Below, piece after piece: positions 54,915 to 64,000 of a stretch of 64,000 nucleotides of DNA. A program made the translations under genes and the position numbers. Numbering within the stretch: position 1 is the first letter of the stretch; the number at the start of each line of letters is the position of its first letter. The stretch is taken from positions 30,983,680-31,047,679 of the forward strand of contig BTPG01000008.1 of NCBI GenBank assembly GCA_036245525.1. The letters are read 5' to 3'. Source of the DNA: Semisulcospira habei (lineage: Eukaryota; Mollusca; Gastropoda; Semisulcospiridae). The notes under the pieces are model-generated. The model was not told where the DNA came from, did not search any database, and saw nothing but the letters and a program-made list of their open reading frames with translations.

Positions 54915-55400
54915 TTAAAGTGTTCTCTGAGAGAACTCGGCTGTCGTTAAGAAATGGTTATTTAATATATCAGCTGACATATGAGATGGGATTTCGGGTG
55001 CTGATTTACCCTTCGTTATGACGTTCGGAGCTTTCCAAACAGATGCCGTGTCCTTTTTGTCTCGAATCATTTGTTGGAAAAAAGACCTTTTAGACGCTCT
55101 AACTAAATATTTGACACGATTGCGTTGTTTTTTGTATTCTTCGTACTTTTGCTCTTTTTTCAGTTTGTCTCTAAATGACATGGCCTGCTTGATATCCGCT
55201 GTTAACCACGGTGGTATGGTGGAATGTTTAACTCGTTTTTTCACGTATTGGCGCATGTTTATTGAGTACACTGAAAAACAGATCCATCCAGCACGACAAG
55301 GCACTGTCAGGACATTGGTGATCATAAACCTCAGTAAACGAAGCATTGTGCAGGTCCCACAGAAATTCGTCTTTATTAAAGTGTTTAAAGGAGCGATATT
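54915..55400 (-). pseudogene. LINE endonuclease-RT linker
   Basis: Reading from about 55385 down, FNKDEFLWDLHNASFTEVYD leads to a frame change near 55260. It continues with VKHSTIPPWLTADIKQAMSF, RDKLKKEQKYEEYKKQRNRV and KYLVRASKRSFFQQMI, the standard linker before a CR1/jockey RT. Ends near NNHFLTTA at the Penelope insertion. Confidence 0.7.
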
Positions 55401-55407
55401 TTATAGT

Positions 55408-55580
<173 letters not shown>

Positions 55581-56225
55581 GTGAGAGATTAACACAATCA
55601 GCGACTATGTCGTTTTTCGTACCTGCCGTTGCTACAGCTACGACTTAGTACAAAATGTACTTAAAACAAGAACATCAAAGCACAGTGATACCAAATATAT
55701 AGTCCACTAAACACAAACACACGCATGCACGCACTAACGCACTCCCGTGCGCGCGCGCGCGCGCACACACACCTACACACACGCGCACATACACATGATT
55801 GTTAGAATATACACGTACTTTCGTGTGTCTATACGTATAACTAGACATTGCTATTTGAGTGATGTCAGGGATCTATAAATACATGTCTTGAAACGAGATA
55901 AGGTCATAGTGTGGAACCTGCGAATGACAAAGTAGATTTTAATATATTTATTCGGGGTTTTGGAATCATATTGACCCGTCATATTCCCATAGCAGAAATC
56001 TGATTTCTTAAATAGCCCTGTTAGATATTCTGGAGCTCTATGGTTCCACACTTTCAACATCAGTACCCCTTTGTTAAATTTTAAGTGATTTTGAAGGGGT
56101 CGGAATCCAGCTTTAATGAGTTTTTCCTCGGTCGTCAAGTGCGGGTTAGGAAGAATTAATTTTGCCATTCTCCTATGTAAAGAATTTAGTCTTTTTAAGT
56201 GGACATCACTGCAACAATCCCACAC
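55581..56225 (-). mobile_element. LINE 3' fragment (related copy)
   Basis: The minus strand encodes the end of an RT: MWDCCSDVHLKRLNSLHRRM, then KLIKAGFRPLQNHLKFNKG, MLKVWNHRAPEYLTGLF and a stop near 55851. The WDGCSDVH/WDCCSDVH region matches the LINE at 52.1-53 kb. The 3' UTR (55590-55850) also resembles 51420-51760 (CAGCGACTATGTCGTTTTTC, TACGACTTAGTACAAAATGT). Confidence 0.7.
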
Positions 56226-56351
56226 CGCAACTCACAGCAAAGTTCACAATAAAGTAAATATAAAACAAACAAGAGGGGTCGGCTATGGGATTAAGGTTGT
56301 GGTCACGGTTAAGGAAGGAGTGGGGGTTTGCAGTGACAAGGAAGTCATCTC

Positions 56352-56465
<114 letters not shown>

Positions 56466-56528
56466 GATGAAACATTTTTATTCAGGATAAAGTTTTAGGC
56501 ATGCGAATGCCTCTCTTACAAACTGTCC

Positions 56529-56640
<112 letters not shown>

Positions 56641-56758
56641 CAGAGAGACAGAGAGACAGAGACAGAGAGACAGAGAGACAGAGACAAATGAAATGAAATT
56701 TTAAATTTTATTTTCTACGGATAAAAGAATAGGTGCGCAGACCTGTTTTCATCCTTGT

Positions 56759-56858
<100 letters not shown>

Positions 56859-56934
56859 GATGATGAAACATTTTTATTCAGGATAAAGTTTTAGGCATGC
56901 GAATGCCTCTCTTACAAACTGTCCTGCAGAGAGA

Positions 56935-57051
56935 TGATGATGATGAATCCTTTTTTTATTCAGGATAAAGCCATTAGGCAACTCAATGCCTGTCTTACAA
57001 GCTGTCCTGTAAACAAAAGAGAACACAACAGGAAAAGAAACATAGCATGCA

Positions 57052-57104
<53 letters not shown>

Positions 57105-57678
57105 GATGAGGAAGCAAAACTAGGGGGGGGGGGGAAACACAATAGGGGAATCATCGAAAGGAGGAAAAAAAAAAATGACAATGGAGAATTTGTAACTGCC
57201 TCCGATGCAAAAAGCAAGAGAACGAAACGCGTGCACAGCATTAATATTATAATCATCTAAGACAGTGTCATAGAATCAGCAGCATCAATAGCGTATAGAG
57301 ACACCATCAAGACAATAGATGAGCAGGTAGCAAATTTAAGGAGAAAGAGAAAAATATTTGACGTTTACGTGTTATCAGCAGTATTATTCTTATATGGCAA
57401 ACTGTGAAGTCACGCTGATTGGAAGTGAGTGTGCAATGCGCGTTTAAAATGGGTTTTATCAGAAAATGATTTAATGTTTAATGGTAATGAGTTCCAGACA
57501 GAGCTACCAGAAAATAGAAGGCTTGACTTGTAGAGATCTATCCGTGGGCGGGGTAAGTGAAGCAAGTCATTCCTCGTATGTAGTTGATGCCGAGGGCTGA
57601 AGTTAAATATCATGCGCAGATATTCCGGGGCTTGATAATGAAATATTTTGTGCATGAGGACGCATTTGTTAAATTTGA

Positions 57679-57680
<2 letters not shown>
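56935..57680 (-). mobile_element. LINE 3' fragment with RT C-terminus
   Basis: The minus strand encodes MHKIFHYQAPEYLRMIFNFS, DLLHLPRPRIDLYKSSLLFS and SSVWNSLPLNIKSF, ending near 57410. This is the same C-terminal block as at 52.1 kb. The 3' UTR includes an (AAT)n run (57050-57104) and ends in an X-type tail at 56935-57010. Both ends abut GA tracts. Confidence 0.75.
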
Positions 57681-57769
<89 letters not shown>

Positions 57770-57850
57770 CAGAGAGACAGAGACAAATGAAATGAAATTT
57801 TATTTTCTACGGATAAAAGAATAGGTGCGCAGACCTGTTTTCATCCTTGT

Positions 57851-57940
<90 letters not shown>

Positions 57941-57975
57941 ATTAATTAATGAATCAATAAATCAATGGATCAAAG

Positions 57976-58080
<105 letters not shown>

Positions 58081-58169
58081 GATGATGAAACATTTTTATT
58101 CAGGATAAAGTTTTAGGCATGCGAATGCCTCTCTTACAAACTGTCCTGCAGAGAGAGAGAGAGAGAGGA

Positions 58170-58213
<44 letters not shown>

Positions 58214-58267
58214 GAGATGAGACGAGAGTGAGAGAGAGAGAGAGTGAGAGAGGAGAGAGAGAGAGAG

Positions 58268-58300
<33 letters not shown>

Positions 58301-58365
58301 AATGAAATGAAATTTTATTTTCCAAGGATAAAAGAATAGGTGCGCGCAGACCTGTTTTCATTCTT

Positions 58366-58489
<124 letters not shown>

Positions 58490-58576
58490 CAGAGAGACAG
58501 AGAGACAGAGAGAAATGAAATGAAATTTTATTTTCTACGGATAAAAGAATAGGTGCGCAGACCTGTTTTCATCCTT

Positions 58577-58685
<109 letters not shown>

Positions 58686-58881
58686 GATGATGATGAAACG
58701 TTTTTATTCAGGATAAAAGTTTTAGGCATAGCAATGCCTATCTTCCAAACTGTCCTGCTACTCTACACATATAAAAATACATAAGACGATACAGCAAAAG
58801 ATAAAATATATATAAGTACCCATACCCCCCCCCCCCCACCATCAGAAAGAAAAGGAAAAAAAAGATAAAAAAATGAAATAC

Positions 58882-59007
<126 letters not shown>

Positions 59008-59010
59008 GTC

Positions 59011-59096
59011 TACAAGAGGCAACTGCGCGGGCTCATGCTGATTTATACCTCTTGCAGTTTCGTCGTTATCAATTTTGTTAGCAGTGAAAGGGTCAT
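59011..59096 (+). mobile_element. P1 remnant between GA tracts
   Basis: ACAAGAGGCAACTGCGCGG, GGCTCATGCTGATTTATACC, TCTTGCAG and the right end TTAGCAGTGAAAGGGTCA. The left arm is deleted. Confidence 0.5.
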
Positions 59097-59098
59097 CT

Positions 59099-59168
<70 letters not shown>

Positions 59169-59170
59169 GC

Positions 59171-60138
59171 CCGCCGAGACACAAAGGAGGCGTGGACCGC
59201 TACTTTTAACAATAGACTGTCTACGCTAAGCCACATAACTTGTGACTGAGAAGCACGAGTTTAAGTATACGAGCGGACACCTTGAAAGAGACACTATTCA
59301 AAAGACATAGATGCAAGTGGACCAGGCAAGAGGCATAGATTCTCATGTATATTCTAAGTATAATGAGAAGCTATACTTTTTGATGATGGAGGGTCTTGGT
59401 GCAGGAGCGAGAGAGCCGTGTATCACAGCAGCCAGCGTTATGGCGAGCCAGCGCGCGACACACACACACACCAGCACCAACAATTGCCGCCCCAGCTCAA
59501 GTTTAAGCAGACTTTGATAATCAGGATTTGCTACCAAGCTACTGTGACCTCTGCCGCTCACACTGAGTAGCGGAGGAATCAGTTCTACTTGTAGAGTTCA
59601 CTGTAAGTTGACACCGGGCACGCGCTGATGATATGTCGAGTAGATCCACAAAGTTTCTTCTAGGCTGTTCATCTTTTCAGACAGTTGAAAACACAGAGAC
59701 GTTTCTTTTATGCTCTCTGACAGTTGACAAGGCGGCCGCATTTGACAAAAGGGTATTCACTTTTACGCAGTCGGTGTTGTTTTTCCATAATTGACGTACG
59801 AGGAATAAAACTCAGTGTGATGCCTGCCTGCTTGCATTTTCATCGGTCTGTGACCTTTAGCCGCCGTTATAATTGGTAGCTGCTTATGAGTTTCCTGCCA
59901 TTATCTCATCGGCATTGCAAATCTGATCTTGTAAAAGAGCTGCTTGTGTCCAGGGAAACTGTGCTGTGTCGTGCTTTCAGATGTGGTTGTCATTTCTTTC
60001 TCGGACAAGACGGTCCACACGAGTGCATCATAGTGCAACAGTCCTTCATCAGTTACAGTCGTGTCTTTATTAGCACTGAGGACAAAATTATCAATAATCG
60101 AAGGTGCACTTTGAGGTCTATTACAATCTTGAAGACAG
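59171..60138. other. No gene recognised
   Basis: Contains a P1 left-arm scrap near 59325 (GGCAAGAGGCATAGATTCTC) and otherwise unique-looking sequence. The region may contain upstream parts of the GPCR gene, but I see no supported exon. Confidence 0.35.
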
Positions 60139-60215
60139 CGACCATGATAGCTCAAGGGTGGTGCCAGAATAGCTTGGCCACTTGAACTTTCATGGTCGAT
60201 CCACATCCTGTTGCA
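60139..60215 (+). mobile_element. B-type hairpin, internal deletion
   Basis: GCGACCATGATAGCTCAAGG, GTGCCAGAATAGCTTGGCC, then CACTTGAACTTTCATGGTCG. The right arm has lost its inner half. Confidence 0.5.
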
Positions 60216-60786
60216 TCATGTCAGGGTTGTAGGGATTGATAATCCAGTAAACAAAGTTTCTCTGACCCACGACGGCCGAAGTGGGCCCTGGGCGCTGAAC
60301 TGTGCCGCGTGAGCCGGAAGACGTTTGGCTACTGGGGGAGTGGGCTGCAGCCATTCACACTGGGTTTTAAAAGACGTTGGTAAGAAATCAGAAGTTGGCC
60401 AAACTGGGAATTATTTCGACGAAAGCAGTGAATTAAAAGCCCGGACAAACATGAGATCACACAACTGCACGCGTTTATACGAAATCAGCAGGTTAAAAAG
60501 CCCAGACAAACACTCTGTTAGTCTGGCCGGGCTTTAAACCCACCGTTTTCTTAGAAACTCTTGCAATTCTGACCTACTTATGATTCCGGAAATAAGCAGT
60601 TGTCATGAGTGTGATCCTAGTGCTGCTGGTAACCCTGGCGGGACCATCGGAAACCATTTTGGCAAAGTTCTGGCGCTGTGACCACGTGACAATGTGACTA
60701 CTGTGACAGTGCGTCAGTGGCGTGACTGTACAATGTGAATGAGTACACAGCGTGAAGGAAGAGGGAGGAGCAAGACGTGTGATGAC

Positions 60787-60826
<40 letters not shown>

Positions 60827-61157
60827 CAAAGTCACGACACCATCGCGCCCAGACATTCCAGCAGTAAGTGTGCTCCTGAGACTGGTTTGTTGGTTCCCTG
60901 GTCCTTGTACCAGCAGTACTGCACGGCGAGTGTAGTTTAGTCTCAGTGTTGACGTTAGGACCCAGCTTCAGCACACGGTCCACAAAACGCTGATGGAGTG
61001 GTGTCAGTTCATGTGGCAGTGTCCCGCCGGTGTGCCAGCGCCTGCAGGTGTTATTGTGATATGATGTGACGCGAGCTTATGAGTAACGGTGACCCGTAGC
61101 TGAATTATCACAATCACCCCTGGCAGAGTGTATCTGTACTTGTGAAAAATAGTGCCA
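60216..61157. other. No gene recognised
   Basis: Unique-looking sequence with a (GA)n run at 60790-60824 and a weak tandem duplication near 60385-60510 (AGAAATCAG/CGAAATCAG..., GCCCGGACAAACA/GCCCAGACAAACA). Confidence 0.35.
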
Positions 61158-61364
61158 TTAACCCTTTCCAAGCCACTGGACGTATGTGTGTTTTGTTTCT
61201 TAACTCTTTCTTCATTAAACAGTCAAAGGAGCATGGTTACAAATTGGTCAAAGCAAGAGGCATAGATCCTCACGAGCCCCCGCGATAGCTGGGGCTCGTG
61301 AGGATCTACGTCTCTTGCAGATGGGTCATTATTCAATTTTCTTCGGCACTGTGAAGGGGTTCAT
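61158..61364 (+). mobile_element. P1 TTAA hairpin MITE
   Basis: TTAACCCTTTCCAAGCC at the left, perfect palindrome at about 61254-61320 (GCAAGAGGCATAGATCCTCA and its inverse with C-to-T changes, centre CCCGCGATAGCTGGGG) and right end GGCACTGTGAAGGGGTT. Confidence 0.7.
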
Positions 61365-61984
61365 CGGTGACATTGAAAGGAACACGTGTGGAGGCGTTGC
61401 CGGGAGCATGCGCGACAGCATTTCACCACAGATGCGTGCTCTAGGAAACAAGGAGGACAAAGAGGTAACACTCTGGAAGTACACAACAGTGTAATGCTGA
61501 CCCCAGTCAAGGTTATTGCGCGTGTCAGCAGCGTTTTGAAGCTTGCTTTTCATAAATGAATTACTGACTTACACGGAATTTGTCTGACTGCGGCCCGTGG
61601 GACACTCAGGCGGAGTACAGATAATTAACTGCTTCGTTATCACCGTCGTCTTTTGGCGCTCAATGCTGATCTGATTTGCCGTTACACAGACCCGGGGGGG
61701 CGCGCGGAGGAGGAAAACTGATAATTGCTCTTATTATCGTGTACGTTTCCTCGCACTGGGGCAAAGGTGAAAGGGTTGCACTGATGCTTGGAGTTTTTTG
61801 CTTGTCTCCTGTACAGAGTCTACACAGTGTGCCAGCGTTCTGATCCGTGTATTACTGACGTGCACTGAGACCGTATCACAGTGACTTTTACGTGCTTTGT
61901 GATCCAGGCGCAGTGCTGCCTTGTTTTCAGAAAATGACCGCTTACAGTTTAGGACATGTTCCTCACACCTGTGTAAATGTCCGG

Positions 61985-62080
61985 AGTTAAACCCTTCACG
62001 CCGACAGCCGTGGGATGGCCTTAGTCGCCTGCTCGGCGTTAAACCCAAATAACTAACTAACCAACCTTCACGCCGAGGTG
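61985..62080 (-). repeat. Short dispersed repeat before the GPCR exon
   Basis: CCGTGGGATGGCCTTAGTCG, CGGCGTTAAACCCAAATAAC, TAACTAACC: the inverse of 28195-28252. It is flanked by TTCACGCCGA on both sides (61996 and 62068), possibly its target duplication. It lies within 20 bp of the receptor start codon. Confidence 0.55.
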
Positions 62081-62096
62081 AGTGACATAGTGCCTG

Positions 62097-63011
62097 ATGT
62101 TTGAGCCCTACACGCTGGGAGCCGTCCCAATGGCTGACACTAACTATAACGTGTCTCGCGGGCCAGGCAGCGGTCTGATGATTGACCTGCTTCCCGACAC
62201 GAACCTCCAGCAGCACAACACTCACAGTGAAGAGAACGTGACGTCATGGGGCAACACCAGCGCCGTACCCGAGGACATAAATATGCCACCCATGAAGGAG
62301 AACATCAAGGGGCTGATCATCTTCATGTACACCGTCATCTGCGTGGTGGCCATCATAGGCAACGGGTGCGTCATCTACCTGGTGGTGTCACGGCGCCAGA
62401 TGCGTAACGTCACCAACTACTTCATTGCCTCACTCGCCACGTCCGACATGCTGATGGCCATTGTGTGCATCCCCGTCACCTTCATCGCCAACGTGCTGCT
62501 GGACTACTGGCCTTTCCCCGCCGCCATGTGCCCACTCGTCACCTACCTGCAGGCCGTCATTGTGTTCCAGAACGCCTACACCCTGTTGGCCATCAGCCTA
62601 GAGCGCTACATCGCCATCATGTACCCCTTCCGAAGCCGCCTGACCAGCCGCCAGGCCTTCCTCGTCATCGTGCTGTGCTGGTTCATGGCCCTCGCCACCC
62701 CCTTGCCCACCGCCATCACCTCGAGCCTCCAGGCCTTTGAGCAAAATGGGGAGATAGAAACGGCGTGTTACGAGGTCTGGCCGAGCGAGAGCCAGCGCTT
62801 CAGCTACAGCATTACCATCATGGTGCTACAGTACTTCGTGCCACTCCTTGTCCTCACCTACACCTACGCCCGCATCGTGCACGTGGTCTGGCTGAAGGAC
62901 GCGGCCACGCAGATGCCCAACTTAGCCCCCGCGCGACCCGTCTTCACGCACCAGGAGAGCACGCGCCGCCTCGACTCCAGGACAAGCCAGATCATGGACC
63001 CCAGGAAGAAG
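62097..63011 (+). CDS. Class A (rhodopsin-like) neuropeptide-type GPCR, 5' coding exon
   Basis: 305 codons covering the extracellular N terminus through TM5 and part of the third intracellular loop. It would act at the plasma membrane as a G-protein-coupled receptor for a peptide ligand. The N terminus has three N-glycosylation sequons (N18, N47, N53). TM1 is about 72-96 with GN at 88-89. TM2 has LATSD with D117. TM3 is preceded by C145 and ends in ERY (169-171). TM4 has W195. ECL2 has C224, the disulfide partner. TM5 has P249. The exon ends after codon 305, phase 0, at a consensus donor (AAG followed by GTAAGG). TM6, TM7 and the C terminus must lie outside the window. Start: M1 is the first in frame, and M12 is also possible. 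The closest families by eye are RYamide/NPY/PrRP-like receptors; the ligand is unknown. Confidence 0.88.
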
Positions 63012-63017
63012 GTAAGG
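63012..63017 (+). other. Splice donor of the GPCR exon
   Basis: GTAAGG directly after CCCAGGAAGAAG. Beyond it the frame still runs 55 codons, but the translation loses its receptor character, which supports splicing here. Confidence 0.75.
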
Positions 63018-63487
63018 CCAAACCACCAGCAGAAACCTCCCTCGGTTTCCATCATTCATTACGCAAAAGATCATTGGGCGAACGTCGGTCCATTTGCCTT
63101 TAAATTACCATACACTAGTTTTCTTGTATCATTCCCCTTTACGATTACCACACGATTAAAGTGCCATTACGCATAAATCCTTGAAAGAGACATTATCGCG
63201 TGCTATTCCTTGTCGACACACCTAATGAACTTTAACAGCAGTTTGGACACGTAGCAAAAGCACATGCGTAATTGCACTTATTAATTATGCGCTGCCTTTA
63301 GCGTGTCAGTCTATTTTTTAGCTGTTTCTCACACTGATAGCGGTGTATTTCTAGAACGGAGTGGAGTCATTGTCAGGTTTCTTCATATAAAGATGACGTG
63401 TGCTGAACTGGAGTGTCCTGTGTCCAAATGAACCATATCTAGACCTGTGTGTAACTTTTCGTAACTATCTGTTACGAAGTGTATCTT
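63018..63487 (+). other. Intron of the GPCR gene, no feature
   Basis: AT-rich sequence following the donor. No second receptor exon with TM6 or TM7 motifs (such as CWxP or NPxxY) is visible before the window ends. Confidence 0.6.
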
Positions 63488-63658
63488 TAACTCATTGTGC
63501 CCTAGGTACGAAATACCCACATTTTGGAGTTATCCTCTGAGGACTGCATTACAATTCATTACAATCGACCATGATAGTTCAAGCTATTCTGCCACCACCC
63601 TTGAACTATCATGGTCGATCCATATCTTGCTGTGGTGTGTCGCGGGCAAAATAATTTA
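63488..63658 (+). mobile_element. B-type MITE (rearranged subfamily)
   Basis: TTAACTCATTGTGCCC at the left, then ATTTTGGAGTTATCCTCTGA before a shortened hairpin (CGACCATGATAGTTCAAG and CTTGAACTATCATGGTCG, inner left arm lost), ending GGGCAAAATAATTTAA. Same plan as 20434-20590. Lies in the presumed GPCR intron. Confidence 0.7.
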
Positions 63659-63834
63659 AACAGTTACGGCGGTAGTGGGTCTTCAAGTGGACTTTAAAAG
63701 AATATAATTTTATTGAATGAATTTCCAATGTGCGGGTCCACTTTTGCCGATGACGGCACAGTGATGTTTTGCTTATTGAGTTCCTTGAATGACCGGGTGC
63801 GGCTGCATATGGGTACTGTTCATGTATTGTGAGA

Positions 63835-63960
63835 TTCCATCCCGGTTGTATGGGGACGTAACTAGAAGACAAAACGCTGCGCTGGTAGTCAAAAGGTCCG
63901 GGGTTCAAATCCCCTGATGGACGGGAATGAGATGTGGATTTGTCTTTATTTCCATCGAGT
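63835..63960 (+). mobile_element. tRNA-like SINE fragment
   Basis: A box B-like GGGGTTCAAATCCCCTGATG is clear. The upstream box A (GCGCTGGTAGTCAAAAGG) is weak. Could equally be a tRNA-derived pseudogene. Confidence 0.4.
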
Positions 63961-64000
63961 GGCATTTACGCACTCGGTTTACGCACGTTAACTCATTCAA

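Noticed and set aside
61734..62225. 163-aa minus-strand ORF overlapping the GPCR start
   Set aside because: No domain; it runs antisense through the receptor start and a repeat. The GPCR reading explains the conserved signal.
63012..63176. Extension of the GPCR coding region to the stop at 63176
   Set aside because: A consensus donor ends the exon at 63011, and the following 54 residues have no TM6 features.

Overview
The window is eukaryotic genomic DNA dominated by transposable elements. The most likely source is a mollusc, probably a gastropod. Evidence: spliced coding sequence, dense CA/GA/TA/AAT microsatellites, tRNA-derived SINEs, LINE and Penelope fragments, many TTAA-flanked MITEs, and one neuropeptide-receptor-like GPCR exon. 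The lineage call is an inference from element content. The only well-supported host gene part is a class A GPCR exon at the right end (62097-63011, + strand). A second, weaker candidate is a set of small minus-strand exons between about 30.9 and 33.3 kb.

Layout. 1-27 kb is packed with short TTAA-ended MITEs that each carry a large central palindrome. I see at least 45 in the whole window, in several unrelated-looking hairpin families. This part also holds a nearly complete LINE ORF (4.3-7.6 kb), a SINE and microsatellites. 27-35 kb is poorer in MITEs and holds SINEs, diffuse tandem repeats and the candidate exons. 36.6-43.05 kb is a tandem array of roughly 570-bp units, each carrying a type I hammerhead self-cleaving ribozyme on the + strand. 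Three copies are structurally intact and one is degenerate. A young gag-protease LTR retrotransposon (36968-41391, minus strand, 5-bp target duplication GAGCT) lies inside this array. 43.5-48 kb has more MITEs and a 1.1-kb terminal-inverted-repeat element with a SINE inside. 48.2-51.2 kb has a dispersed repeat split by a foldback element, a ~150-bp tandem repeat and a solo LTR related to the LTR element. 51.8-55.4 kb is a CR1/jockey-like LINE (minus strand) split by a Penelope-like fragment encoding a GIY-YIG endonuclease. 55.4-59.2 kb is a mosaic of (GA)n tracts alternating with short LINE 3'-tail modules. 59.2-64 kb leads into the GPCR exon.

How it works together. Most of the sequence is explained by layered transposition: piggyBac-like (TTAA) MITEs, SINEs landing in MITEs, LINE tails in (GA)n, a Penelope element in a LINE, and an LTR element in a ribozyme satellite. 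The most interesting system is the hammerhead array. A read-through + strand transcript would be expected to cut itself into monomers, the behaviour described for animal retrozymes and hammerhead satellites. All calls come from reading the sequence; no database search was run.
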